Source of the DNA: an uncultured Dorea sp. | GTDB taxonomy: Bacteria; Bacillota; Clostridia; Lachnospirales; Lachnospiraceae | NCBI GenBank assembly: GCA_947063855.1 | Contig: CAMSTW010000031.1 | Span: 1-37,951 of the forward strand | Reading direction: 5' to 3' | Length of the DNA stretch: 37,951 nucleotides | In this document: positions 1 to 7,709 of the stretch, piece after piece | How the letters are laid out: each line of letters starts with the position of its first letter | How positions within the stretch are numbered: the first letter of the stretch is position 1 | Translations under genes and position numbers: made by a program | The notes under the pieces: generated by a model | Databases searched by the model: none | The model's input: only the letters and a program-made list of their open reading frames with translations | What the model was told of the DNA's origin: nothing

Positions 1-116
1 GGATATACCGTCACCTCATAGCCTGCCTTTACAAATATATCTATAATATCCGACAGCTTCGGCTTCAGCAGTTCCTTCCCGGCGCGCGGATTATAGATAA
101 ATAACAATCGCTTCAT
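1..116 (-). CDS. Diacylglycerol/lipid kinase family protein, N-terminal fragment (runs off the left edge)
   Basis: Only the first 38 or so residues are in the window; translation from the ATG at 116-114 begins MKRLLFIYNPRAGKELL. The YNPRAGK segment is the nucleotide-binding start typical of the DagK/YegS lipid-kinase fold, in which a lipid hydroxyl is phosphorylated at the membrane. An AGGAGAGG ribosome site lies about 10 bases upstream. The rest of the gene is outside the window, so substrate and completeness cannot be judged. It lies downstream of the crh-like gene on the same strand, but a 288-base gap with a hairpin suggests a separate unit. Confidence 0.7.
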   Translation of the reverse strand, partial: MKRLLFIYNPRAGKELLKPKLSDIIDIFVKAGYEVTVY

Positions 117-174
117 ATCATGAACACCTCTCCTTCTAAAATACCCCCATATCGGCAAAGCAGCCACATACAAA

Positions 175-196
175 GGGGCTGTCTTAAGACAACCCC
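175..196 (-). terminator. Hairpin downstream of the crh-like gene
   Basis: A near-perfect inverted repeat, GGGG-x-TGTC-TTAA-GACA-x-CCCC, lies 209 bases past the stop of the crh-like gene. On the minus strand it is followed only by CCTTTG, so the U-tract is poor and termination is uncertain. I see nothing else in 117-404. Confidence 0.35.
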
Positions 197-404
197 CGCC
201 AGTTACTGATTATGTATACTGATTCGAACCTCTCCCCTACACACCATCTGTCATGCGGGCCGTTCACAGCCAAAGCCGTATCCGGTCTTCCCGGTCCATC
301 CCCCCGGACATCTTCCCCGGCAAACTGCCCGGCCAAAACCGGTCTGGTCAGATGTCAGATCTTAAGCAGGACACGATGTGCGTCGGCATCCGATTACATA
401 CAAT

Positions 405-662
405 CTAATTGCCTGCGACAAGAAAATCTTCAATTCCGGCCACAGCCTCAGTCTCGTCATTCCCCTCTGCTACCACTGTGATACACTCGCCTTTCTGCAG
501 CTTCAAGCTCATCATCCCCATAATGCTCTTGGCGTTGATCTTCTTATTGTCGATCTCAATAAACACCTGGCTCGCGTACTGACTTGCCTCCTGAACCAGA
601 TGTGCAATCGGGCGATCCTCCATATCCATGTTGTTTTGAATAGTAACAGGTTTCTTAGTCAT
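405..662 (-). CDS. crh: HPr-family protein lacking the catalytic histidine (Crh-like)
   Basis: 85 residues, the normal HPr length, colinear with HPr along its whole length. HPr carries phosphate between enzyme I and the sugar PTS through His15 and is regulated by HPr kinase at Ser46. Here the usual GLHARPA segment reads MDMEDRPIA, which places Glu at position 15, keeps Arg17, and keeps the Ser46 motif (NAKSIMGMM, Ser at 46). PTS phosphotransfer through residue 15 should therefore be impossible, while Ser46 regulation could remain. In Bacillus subtilis Crh (Gln15, Ser46) is also encoded beside whiA and rapZ, so synteny supports a Crh-type role in carbon catabolite control. The ribosome site is AAGGAGG. 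It is the last gene of the murB-rapZ-whiA unit, 19 bases after whiA. The residues are seen; the regulatory role is inferred. Confidence 0.75.
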   Translation of the reverse strand: MTKKPVTIQNNMDMEDRPIAHLVQEASQYASQVFIEIDNKKINAKSIMGMMSLKLQKGECITVVAEGNDETEAVAGIEDFLVAGN

Positions 663-681
663 AAAAAAATGTTCCTCCTTG

Positions 682-1560
682 CTATTCCCTTAACTTTACC
701 GCTATCTCACTCAACTTCCTGAGCCGGTGGTTCACTCCGGACTTCCCCACAGGGGACTCAAGCAAACCTCCCAGTTCCTTAAGCGTTGCGTCGGGATACG
801 CAAGACGTGTAAGGGCAACGTCCTTCAATCCCTCCGGCAGCTTGTCAAAACCAACGGTATCACGTATATACTTGATGTCTTCCATCTGCCTGACAGCAGC
901 AGATACAGTCTTATTAATGTTCGCCGTCTCACAGTTGACCTTGCGGTTGACAGAATTACGCATATCCTTCATAATCCTGATATTCTCGAATTCAAGAAGC
1001 GCCACGTGTGCCTCCATGACATTCAGAATATCCACAATCTGCGAGCCCTCCTTCAGATATACGACATAGTTCCTCTTTCTTGCGACGATCTTCCCATCCA
1101 GTTCAAAGGCGCTTATCAGATTCCTGAGATACTCCGCCTCCCCCTGCGTATTGCAGACAATCTCAAAATGATAAGATTTGCTCGGATCACTCATAGAACC
1201 TGCTGTGATAAATGCGCCGCGGATATAAGCTCTCTTACAGCAGACGGCCTGTACCATTGCATTCTTAACTGCAAGCAGTTCTTCTCCTTTGGCATAGATA
1301 TCATAACTTGAACTTCCCTTCGTCATATTCCTATGGACTACGATACCTGTACCTATATTAAATGTTTTTCTCAATAATGTAAAGCATTTTCTTGCAACTG
1401 TAAAATTTTCCGTATGAAATCTTATGCCGCATATGCCTCTTCTGTCTTCGAAGAATTCCCCGGACATATGGATAAAAGCCGATAATTCCGCCAGCCGGCA
1501 GTGTCTTGCCTTCGCATAATGCCCTAATAATTCTTCCCTTATGGTGCCCGAAAATGACAT
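682..1560 (-). CDS. whiA: WhiA DNA-binding protein
   Basis: 292 residues from the chosen start. WhiA combines an N-terminal LAGLIDADG-endonuclease-like domain without nuclease function with a C-terminal helix-turn-helix; in Firmicutes it affects cell division and chromosome segregation. The protein begins MSFSGTIREELLGH, the standard WhiA start, and ends with the helix-turn-helix around KELGGLLESPVGKSGVNHRL. The reading frame is open 16 codons further upstream (to 1608), but that ATG has no ribosome site, whereas the ATG at 1560 has AGAGG about 10 bases before it. It lies between rapZ and the crh-like gene. The yvcK gene found between rapZ and whiA in Bacillus is missing. Confidence 0.93.
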   Translation of the reverse strand: MSFSGTIREELLGHYAKARHCRLAELSAFIHMSGEFFEDRRGICGIRFHTENFTVARKCFTLLRKTFNIGTGIVVHRNMTKGSSSYDIYAKGEELLAVKNAMVQAVCCKRAYIRGAFITAGSMSDPSKSYHFEIVCNTQGEAEYLRNLISAFELDGKIVARKRNYVVYLKEGSQIVDILNVMEAHVALLEFENIRIMKDMRNSVNRKVNCETANINKTVSAAVRQMEDIKYIRDTVGFDKLPEGLKDVALTRLAYPDATLKELGGLLESPVGKSGVNHRLRKLSEIAVKLRE

Positions 1561-1647
1561 TCCTATCCTACCTCTGTTCTCTTTGTCTGTCCCGTGCGTA
1601 TATTCCATGCGGCGGGATCCCCGCGGCAGGCTGTCAGGACCCGCTTT

Positions 1648-2529
1648 CTATCTCGCCTTCGTGATCGCGTCCTTGCCTATATCCCGGTGTTCGACACGTA
1701 TACCGTAATTCTCGTTCTCTTTGAGCGCCTCGAACAGTTCATTGGCAAGGGTAACCGAGCGGTGCTTGCCGCCGGTACACCCCACTCCGATCACAAGCTG
1801 GGTCTTCCCTTCCTGCACATAGTTGGGGATCAGGAATTCAACCAGGTCTGTCAGCTTCTTAAGGAACTCTCCGGCTTTGGGATTGCTCATCACAAAGTCC
1901 CGGACCTCCCTGTCGTTGCCGCTTCTTGGCCTCAGTTCATCAATGTAATACGGGTTCGGAAGGAAACGTACGTCAAACACCAGGTCCGCGTCCGTAGGAA
2001 GCCCGTACTTGAATCCGAAAGAAAGCACGGAGATATACAGGTTCTTGTACTCCTTATTCCGCACGAATATCTTATTCAGCTCTGCCTTCAGTTCTCTGGT
2101 AAGCATATGGCTTGTGTCAACCAGATAATCTGCCTTGTCCTTCAGGAAACGGATCCGCTCCCGCTCCTTGCGTATCCCTTCGTCCACGCGTCCTTCATTG
2201 CCCGCCAGCGGGTGGAAACGCCTGGTCTCCTTGTATCTCTTGATCAGCACATGGTCCGAGGATTCCAGAAACAAGATCTCATACTTCATCCCCGTCTTGT
2301 CAAGCTCCCCAAGTACCTCTGCCATCTCCTCAAGGCTCTGCCCGCTTCTGATATCCACGCCCAGAGCCGCCTTGTTAAGTTCGCTTCCCGGCACACGCAG
2401 CAGATCCGCCATCTTGGGGATCAGCGGCACCGGCAGGTTATCTACACAGAAATATCCCACATCCTCCAGCATCTTAAGCGCGGTACTCTTGCCTGCGCCT
2501 GACATCCCTGTCACAATCACACATCTCAT
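1648..2529 (-). CDS. rapZ: RNase adapter / nucleotide-binding protein RapZ
   Basis: 293 residues, typical for RapZ (YvcJ/YhbJ). A Walker A P-loop, GMSGAGKS, is at residues 8-15, followed by DVGYFCVDNLP. The C-terminal half holds the conserved VIGVGCTGGKHRSV segment and ends in EHRDIGK. In Escherichia coli RapZ binds small RNAs and guides RNase E in glucosamine-6-phosphate control; in Firmicutes it is a P-loop nucleotide-binding protein of less certain role. The gene starts 27 bases after murB and continues to whiA, consistent with one operon. Its link to amino-sugar metabolism is of interest beside murB, but that is family knowledge, not something visible here. Confidence 0.95.
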   Translation of the reverse strand: MRCVIVTGMSGAGKSTALKMLEDVGYFCVDNLPVPLIPKMADLLRVPGSELNKAALGVDIRSGQSLEEMAEVLGELDKTGMKYEILFLESSDHVLIKRYKETRRFHPLAGNEGRVDEGIRKERERIRFLKDKADYLVDTSHMLTRELKAELNKIFVRNKEYKNLYISVLSFGFKYGLPTDADLVFDVRFLPNPYYIDELRPRSGNDREVRDFVMSNPKAGEFLKKLTDLVEFLIPNYVQEGKTQLVIGVGCTGGKHRSVTLANELFEALKENENYGIRVEHRDIGKDAITKAR

Positions 2530-2556
2530 CTTATGAATTCTCCCAGTCTGTTCTCT

Positions 2557-3477
2557 TTAGCCTTCTTCGAAATTGCCTAATCTCTTCACTTCCGGTTCCA
2601 GCCTGACCCCGAATCTCTCCTCCACCGTATCGGACACCCTGCGCATCAGCTCCATCACATCAGCCGCGGCGGCGCCCCCTCTGTTGATCACGAACCCGCA
2701 GTGCTTCTCCGACACCTGCGCGCCGCCGACGGTATATCCCCGAAGGCCCGCATCCTGTATCAGCTTCCCTGCAAAATACCCTTCCGGTCTCTTGAAGGTG
2801 CTTCCCGCGCTTGGATATTCCAGCGGCTGCCTGCTCACACGCCGCTGTCTCAGGTCGTCCATCAGCGCCTCGATCTCTTCCTTCTTTCCTCTTCGCAGGC
2901 GTATCTGTGCTTCCAGCACGATATATCCCTTCTTCGCGACAATGCTGGTCCTGTAACCGAATTCCATCTGCGCACCCGGAATCGTAAGAATCTCACCCTC
3001 CGGCGTAAGCACCGTAACCGTCTCTGTCACATCCTTCATCTCGCCGCCGTAGGCTCCCGCATTCATCACACAGGCGCCGCCAAGGCTTCCCGGAATCCCC
3101 GCCGCAAACTCGAACCCTGTAAGTCCTTCCTTAAGCGCACGGTTCGCAACCGCAGACAGAAGCGCGCCCGCCTGCGCCGTCACGACTTCCCCGTCTGCCC
3201 GTATCTCCTTCATCTTACCTGTGGTCTGTACCACCACGCCTTGCACGCCATCGTCCGACACCAGCAGGTTGCTGCCGTTGCCCAGCACATAGTACGGGAT
3301 ATGTTCCCTGCGGCACACCCCGGCCACTGCCCGGATCTCTTCCATGCTCTCAGGCGTCACGAACACCTCTGCCGGACCGCCGATCCGGAATGTCGTATGC
3401 TCCTTCATAGGTTCCCCGCACCTGATGCGCTCCTGCGGTATAATCTCCGCTAATCTATTATATATCCTCTGTTCCAT
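2557..3477 (-). CDS. murB: UDP-N-acetylenolpyruvoylglucosamine reductase
   Basis: 306 residues. MurB is an FAD enzyme that reduces UDP-GlcNAc-enolpyruvate to UDP-MurNAc in cytoplasmic peptidoglycan precursor synthesis. Visible signatures are GNGSNLLVSDDG and AAGIPGSLGGACVMNAGAYGG (FAD and substrate binding), YPSAGSTFKRPEG (catalytic Ser) and the terminal LEPEVKRLG (catalytic Glu). The frame is open to an ATG at 3510, but the ATG at 3477 (MEQRIYNRL) has GGAG 7 bases upstream and the earlier ones have no ribosome site, so 3477 is chosen. It is the first gene of the murB-rapZ-whiA-crh unit and has its own promoter candidate at 3517-3545. Confidence 0.95.
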   Translation of the reverse strand: MEQRIYNRLAEIIPQERIRCGEPMKEHTTFRIGGPAEVFVTPESMEEIRAVAGVCRREHIPYYVLGNGSNLLVSDDGVQGVVVQTTGKMKEIRADGEVVTAQAGALLSAVANRALKEGLTGFEFAAGIPGSLGGACVMNAGAYGGEMKDVTETVTVLTPEGEILTIPGAQMEFGYRTSIVAKKGYIVLEAQIRLRRGKKEEIEALMDDLRQRRVSRQPLEYPSAGSTFKRPEGYFAGKLIQDAGLRGYTVGGAQVSEKHCGFVINRGGAAAADVMELMRRVSDTVEERFGVRLEPEVKRLGNFEEG

Positions 3478-3516
3478 ATTATTCTCCATCTCTGATTTTA
3501 TATTTTGCACATACTA

Positions 3517-3545
3517 AGCATACACTAATTAAGAATCAAATTCAA
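3517..3545 (-). promoter_or_regulatory. murB: Candidate sigma-A promoter for murB operon
   Basis: On the minus strand TTGAAT, a 17-base spacer, and TATGCT. It lies about 40 bases upstream of the murB start and is back-to-back with the promoter of the divergent gene. Confidence 0.5.
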
Positions 3546-3552
3546 TGTACTC

Positions 3553-3581
3553 TTGCAAAATCCAGATAAATGCGGTATATT
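3553..3581 (+). promoter_or_regulatory. Candidate sigma-A promoter for the CNNM/CorC gene
   Basis: TTGCAA, a 17-base spacer, and TATATT, about 97 bases before the start of the gene at 3678. Confidence 0.55.
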
Positions 3582-3677
3582 AATTCCAAGTGATGTAAAT
3601 GCACTTCCAGAATCTCACAGGATCAGGCAGAGCGGGATTCTGCGAATACATGAAATAAAAAGGAGTGAACTGATCAA

Positions 3678-4961
3678 TTGGACTCGAGTGATGCCATACA
3701 ACTCATTATTCTGTTAATTTTGCTGCTGCTCTCCGCATTCTTCTCATCTGCCGAGACAGCGCTGACCACCGTGAACAAGATACGGATCCGCGCATTGGTT
3801 GACGAAGGTAACAAGCGTGCCGGAACGGTTCTGGCCATAACGGAGGATTCCGGCAAGATGCTGAGCGCGATCCTCATCGGCAACAATATCGTCAATCTGT
3901 CCGCAGCATCCCTGACTACTTCTCTTGCTTACAGCTTCGGAGGCTCTATGGTCGCGGCCGCAAGCGGTATCCTGACCGTACTGATACTTTTATTTGGAGA
4001 GATAACGCCTAAGACCATGGCTACCATACATGCAGAGAAGATGGCTCTGTTATACGCGCCGGTCATCAGTATATTTATGAAGCTTATGACACCATTCATC
4101 TTCGTTATCAACGGACTTTCTATCGGTATTCTTTTCCTTCTCCGTGTCGATCCTAACGACAGGCGGACTGCCATGACAGAGACGGAACTTCGGACGATCG
4201 TAGACGTAAGCCATGAGGACGGAGTGATCGAATCTGACGAGCGGGAGATGATCAACAACGTGTTTGACCTGGGCGACGCCAGGGCAAAGGATGTGATGGT
4301 TCCCCGCGTCCATGTAACATTTGCAGATATCAACAGTACCTACAGCGAACTGATTGGTATCTTCCGTGAGGATAAGTATACGCGTCTTCCGGTATTCAGG
4401 GATACTACGGATAACGTGGTTGGTACTATTAATATGAAGGATCTGCTGTTATATGACAACACGAATGGATTTCATATAGAAGACATCTTAAGAGAAGCGT
4501 ATTTTACGTATGAGTATAAGAGTATCTCGGAGCTTCTTGTAGAGATGCGTCAGGCATCCTTCAACATCGCGATCGTATTGGACGAATACGGCGAGACGGC
4601 CGGACTGATTACCCTTGAAGATATCCTGGAGGAGATTGTCGGTGAGATCCATGACGAATATGACGAGAATGAAGAGGATTTTATACAGGAGATCGACGAA
4701 CGCGAGTATATCGTAGAAGGTTCCATTAACCTGGACGATCTCAATGACAGGCTTGAGCTTACGCTGAATTCTGATGAGTATGATTCGCTGGGCGGATTCA
4801 TCATCGAGCGGCTCGACCGCCTTCCGGAGACAGGAGATACGCTTGACACGGAGGACGGCATCCACATGGTCGTTGAGAAGCTGGATAAGAACCGGATCGA
4901 ACTTGTACATCTGTACCTTCCGGAGGCGCCGCCCGCAGATGCGGAAGACGCCGCTGATTGA
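3678..4961 (+). CDS. CNNM/CorC (HlyC) family transmembrane CBS-domain protein
   Basis: 427 residues. The order of parts fits the family: an N-terminal DUF21/CNNM membrane domain (hydrophobic segments within roughly residues 1-140), a pair of CBS domains (about 195-320, including VPRVHVTFADINS and LITLEDILEEIVGEI), and a C-terminal CorC_HlyC domain ending in the EDGIHMVVEKLDKNRIE region. Members are linked to magnesium efflux or homeostasis; the old name hemolysin is misleading. The start is a TTG at 3678 preceded by AGGAG with a 10-base gap; ATG and GTG codons just downstream are out of frame. It is transcribed alone, with a promoter upstream and a strong bidirectional terminator at 5058-5091. 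Confidence 0.88.
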   Translation: MDSSDAIQLIILLILLLLSAFFSSAETALTTVNKIRIRALVDEGNKRAGTVLAITEDSGKMLSAILIGNNIVNLSAASLTTSLAYSFGGSMVAAASGILTVLILLFGEITPKTMATIHAEKMALLYAPVISIFMKLMTPFIFVINGLSIGILFLLRVDPNDRRTAMTETELRTIVDVSHEDGVIESDEREMINNVFDLGDARAKDVMVPRVHVTFADINSTYSELIGIFREDKYTRLPVFRDTTDNVVGTINMKDLLLYDNTNGFHIEDILREAYFTYEYKSISELLVEMRQASFNIAIVLDEYGETAGLITLEDILEEIVGEIHDEYDENEEDFIQEIDEREYIVEGSINLDDLNDRLELTLNSDEYDSLGGFIIERLDRLPETGDTLDTEDGIHMVVEKLDKNRIELVHLYLPEAPPADAEDAAD

Positions 4962-5057
4962 TATATATTTTGCTGATATCACTGAACTTGCTAGTAACTA
5001 TGATGTATTAGCATGTCGGTATCAGAACATCCACAATACAGAGATGGCATATCAAAC

Positions 5058-5091
5058 AAAAAGACAGGTTTCTTATGAGACCTGTCTTTTT
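5058..5091. terminator. Bidirectional intrinsic terminator
   Basis: A perfect 12-base inverted repeat, AAAAAGACAGGT and ACCTGTCTTTTT, with a 10-base loop, giving T-tracts on both strands. It separates the convergent CNNM gene and sugar-binding-protein gene. Confidence 0.88.
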
Positions 5092-5092
5092 G

Positions 5093-5221
5093 TCTGCGTT
5101 ATTATATCCAGCGGAACCTTCCGGACGCCTTACCTTCTGCGTTATTATATCTAGCGGAATCTGCCGGACGCCTTACCTTCTGCGTTATTATATCCAGCGG
5201 AACCTTCCGGACGGCCTGCTT
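5093..5221. repeat. 43-bp tandem repeat, three units, spanning a stop codon
   Basis: Units start at 5093, 5136 and 5179, each beginning TCTGCGTTATTATAT, and a fourth partial copy begins at 5222. Units 1 and 3 are nearly identical; unit 2 has a few changes. The third unit contains the last codons and the stop (5188-5190) of the sugar-binding protein, so the array consists of extra copies of that gene's 3' end. The 43-base period is not a multiple of three. Confidence 0.93.
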
Positions 5222-6525
5222 TCTGCGTACAGTATCTTCTGTATGCTGTCGTCTTCGAGGTTCTTCCTGGTAAGCCAGAAGTATCCGGTGTCGACCACCG
5301 CTTCATTCCCCATGGAAAGCGCGGCTCTCGCAGACGCTATCACCGCGGCGTAGCCCATCCCAAACGGATTCTGGACAATCAGCGCTTCTACACGGCCGTC
5401 CTTCAGCGCCTCTATCTCGTCTTCATCTGCGTCGTAACCGATGATGGGGATCTTAGTCTCACCACGTTCCACAGCGTCCAATGCAAACCGGACGGCCTCC
5501 CCGTTGGTAGCGTAGATCCCTTTTGCCTCCGGATGCCGGCCAAAGATATAATCTGTCACATCCTCTTCTGTAATCATGTCTGCGGTGACAGCGCCGTCTA
5601 CCGGCTCCGCTCCCTGTACGTCGCCTGTGGCCGCCGTATCCTGCCCGTCCTGCCCGCTTCCATCCGCTCCGCTCTCCGTACCGGAGGCTGTCCGGACGCC
5701 TTCATCCGGATTCAGGCTCCAGGTTCCGGCGTTAATCTCGGCCGCAATCTTCTCCTTCATCTCTGCAAGCTGGTCCAGATAGCATACCTCCGCAATTGTA
5801 ACGTCCGGATGGTTCGCCGCCAGTTCTTCCCTGAACCCACTCTCCCGGCTCATCGCTGATTCTGACTTGGAATCATGGATGATGAGGATGATCTCGCCTG
5901 CATCTTCCACAAGCTCTGCCATCCTCGCGGCCGCCTCCTTTGCGGCCGCACGGTTGTCGGTCTCTACGGTCGCCATCAGGCCCTGGTAATCACTTCCGGA
6001 ATCGAATGCAACCACAGGGATATCGCTCTCTGCCGCAAGATCAAACTGCACCTCGCACGCCCTTGCATCCGCAATGGCGATTGCCACAGCCGCCGGATAT
6101 CTGGCAAGCTCTTCGTCCAGGATATTCACCTGCTCGTCAACATTATCCGGCTCTCCCGGGGCGCTGTAGGTGACCTTCACCTTATCCTTGCCCTCATAGC
6201 CAAGGTTCTCATTGATATCTTCTACCGCCTGCTCGGCGCCCTTCTTCACCTCGTCCCAGTAAGGCACTCCCTCCGCCTTGCCAATCACGGACAGCGTCGT
6301 CCCTGCCGGAAGCTTTAAGCCCATCACATTATCGTAAGCCGAAGGACTGATCAGATCCAGCTTCTTCTGATACTCCTTCTCCTTCTTATCTGCCTGATCC
6401 TTCCCTGTATCCTCAGCCGTAGCTTCCGGCTTCTTCGTACTGCCTGCATCCTTAGGGGCCGCACACGCGCATGCACACATCGCCGCGCATACGATGACAG
6501 CCATGATACTGCATAACTTTCTCAT
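5188..6525 (-). CDS. Sugar ABC transporter substrate-binding lipoprotein (ribose type)
   Basis: 445 residues. The first 22 residues form a lipoprotein signal with cysteines in MCACACAAPKD (the lipobox is probably ACAC). The rest is a periplasmic-binding-protein type I fold like ribose-binding proteins: TTLSVIGKAEGVPYWDEV near the start, PVVAFDSGSDYQGLMATVETDN in the middle, and GIYATNGEAVRFALDAVERG and IPIIGYDADEDE near the end. A low-complexity Gly/Asp/Ala-rich insert lies at about residues 275-320. No permease or ATPase gene is adjacent, so it is an orphan receptor or works with a transporter encoded elsewhere. Its 3' end is embedded in the 43-bp repeat array. The ligand is unknown. Confidence 0.82.
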   Translation of the reverse strand: MRKLCSIMAVIVCAAMCACACAAPKDAGSTKKPEATAEDTGKDQADKKEKEYQKKLDLISPSAYDNVMGLKLPAGTTLSVIGKAEGVPYWDEVKKGAEQAVEDINENLGYEGKDKVKVTYSAPGEPDNVDEQVNILDEELARYPAAVAIAIADARACEVQFDLAAESDIPVVAFDSGSDYQGLMATVETDNRAAAKEAAARMAELVEDAGEIILIIHDSKSESAMSRESGFREELAANHPDVTIAEVCYLDQLAEMKEKIAAEINAGTWSLNPDEGVRTASGTESGADGSGQDGQDTAATGDVQGAEPVDGAVTADMITEEDVTDYIFGRHPEAKGIYATNGEAVRFALDAVERGETKIPIIGYDADEDEIEALKDGRVEALIVQNPFGMGYAAVIASARAALSMGNEAVVDTGYFWLTRKNLEDDSIQKILYAESRPSGRFRWI

Positions 6526-6610
6526 GATACATCTCTCCCATATTTTAATAAAATATTAACAAACACCACTATACACCAATTCCGCGTAGATTTGTTGAAT
6601 ATTTTCTTAA

Positions 6611-6662
6611 ATTTTTATAAGCTTTTTCTACTTATAAGCTTTTTCTATTCAAAAGCTTTTAC
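6611..6662. repeat. AAGCTTTT-repeat hairpin region between divergent genes
   Basis: The sequence TATAAGCTTTTTCTA occurs twice in direct repeat with a third AAGCTTTT just after. Copies two and three can also pair as AAGCTTTT with AAAAGCTT. It lies between the divergent lipoprotein and ferredoxin genes. Its role is unknown; it could be regulatory or a simple duplication. Confidence 0.45.
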
Positions 6663-6668
6663 TTTCTC

Positions 6669-6697
6669 TTGTATATTTTCTCCTTTTGTATTATGAT
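6669..6697 (+). promoter_or_regulatory. Candidate promoter for ferredoxin
   Basis: TTGTAT, a 17-base spacer, and TATGAT, about 58 bases before the ferredoxin start. A second weaker pair (TTGTAT at 6687, TATAAG) overlaps it. Confidence 0.45.
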
Positions 6698-6754
6698 ATT
6701 GATAGGCTGTATAAGCCTTAGTTTTATCATACTAAAAAAGGAGGGTACATACCA

Positions 6755-6925
6755 ATGGCACACGTAATTAGTGATGAATGTGTTAGCTGTGGAGCATGCG
6801 AAGCTGAATGTCCAGTTGGAGCTATCTCTCAGGGAGCAGATCATTTTGAGATCGATGCTGACGCTTGTGTTGACTGTGGCGCCTGCGCTGCTCAGTGTCC
6901 TACAGGAGCAATTTCTCAGGGTTAA
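6755..6925 (+). CDS. 2[4Fe-4S] clostridial ferredoxin
   Basis: A 56-residue protein starting MAHVISDECVSCGACEAECP and ending CPTGAISQG. Two CxxCxxCxxxCP clusters are present: Cys 9, 12, 15, 19 and Cys 38, 41, 44, 48. This is the exact layout and length of clostridial bacterial-type ferredoxins, small soluble electron carriers serving pyruvate:ferredoxin oxidoreductase, hydrogenase and similar enzymes. The ribosome site AAAGGAGGG lies about 8 bases before the ATG. It appears to be a single-gene unit. Confidence 0.96.
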   Translation: MAHVISDECVSCGACEAECPVGAISQGADHFEIDADACVDCGACAAQCPTGAISQG

Positions 6926-7058
6926 TATACCCACAGATTATGAGAAGATAAAAGAAGGGTATCGTGACGGGACTTCATTCTTGTTACATGCCTTTCTTTT
7001 TTTGCGCGTTTTGTACTATCCTGTCAACAATCCATCCGTTCTGCCGACGCGCTTTTAC

Positions 7059-7086
7059 TTGTTTCGCGGGCAGGACATGCTATGAT
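7059..7086 (+). promoter_or_regulatory. Candidate extended -10 promoter for the small gene at 7336
   Basis: TTGTTT, a 16-base spacer, and TATGAT preceded by TGC (extended -10). It is about 250 bases upstream of the gene, so the transcript would carry a long leader made of the degenerate repeats below. Confidence 0.5.
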
Positions 7087-7285
7087 ATGGATGCCTGATA
7101 TCCCGGACACGTTTAGGGAGCATACGATACGCCCGGCACGCCGTGAGATACGCTCCGCCCATACTACAGTATTGACGTCGGTCATACTACAATGCGGACA
7201 TCCCGCATGCCGTGATATGGATACCCGGTCATACTACGACGCGGACAGCTTGCCTACCGTGATACGGATACCGTCGTATACATAT
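7071..7285. repeat. Degenerate repeats in a 410-base non-coding stretch
   Basis: Variants of a TGATATGGATRCC motif occur at about 7083, 7213 and 7259, and a CATACTAC motif at about 7160, 7183 and 7230, with 47-base spacing between the last copies. The repeated core resembles the -10 region of the promoter at 7081. The region from 6926 to 7335 otherwise shows no convincing gene; an open frame through the repeats has no ribosome site and no recognisable product. Confidence 0.5.
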
Positions 7286-7335
7286 GCACGCCGTCCGGGC
7301 AGACAGGACAAGCTCTGACAAGGGGGTATAAAATT

Positions 7336-7695
7336 ATGAGCAACAAAGCATTAGAGCAATTGAAGAGGGAGACAAAGGATGATACCAGATTATTCAACTG
7401 TATCAAAGAACTATACGAACAAGGTGTTCCGTTCGAGGAATTAAAAGCGCTGATCCCGGATATCCGAAGGACCCGGGACCAGCTTCATCTGAAACGGATG
7501 CTTGAAAATAATAACGAAGTGCTGCTGTCGATGATCACCAGGGAGATGTCCTTCCTTCTGGACGCCAGAGAGCGCCGGGAGGAAGAAGAGTTCCGGAAAC
7601 TGGACCAGCTCATCCGTCAGCAGCAGACCTACCGGAAGAACGCGGCCGAATCCGGCCCGGCAGCAAAACTGAAAAGATTCTTCCTGCCTGCCTAG
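7336..7695 (+). CDS. Small charged helical protein of unknown function
   Basis: 119 residues starting MSNKALEQLKRETKDDTRLF, with AAGGGGG about 9 bases before the ATG. I do not recognise the family. It is highly charged with no membrane segment or signal. Residues about 55-100 (ENNNEVLLSMITREM ... ERREEEEFRKLDQL) look like a long amphipathic helix or coiled coil, and the end is basic (KLKRFFLPA). It is convergent with dnaB, with only 14 bases between the stop codons. A DNA- or partner-binding role would be a guess. Confidence 0.65.
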   Translation: MSNKALEQLKRETKDDTRLFNCIKELYEQGVPFEELKALIPDIRRTRDQLHLKRMLENNNEVLLSMITREMSFLLDARERREEEEFRKLDQLIRQQQTYRKNAAESGPAAKLKRFFLPA

Positions 7696-7709
7696 TACAT
7701 CTAATATAT

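Noticed and set aside
212..722. Two overlapping plus-strand frames opposite and beside the crh-like gene
   Set aside because: No ribosome sites, no recognisable products, and they overlap a clear HPr-family gene on the other strand.
1594..2502. 302-codon plus-strand frame opposite rapZ
   Set aside because: Shadow of rapZ; composition and lack of start signal argue against coding.
7082..7318. 78-codon plus-strand frame in the repeat-rich leader
   Set aside because: Its sequence is explained by degenerate direct repeats, it lacks a ribosome site, and a real gene with a strong site starts at 7336.
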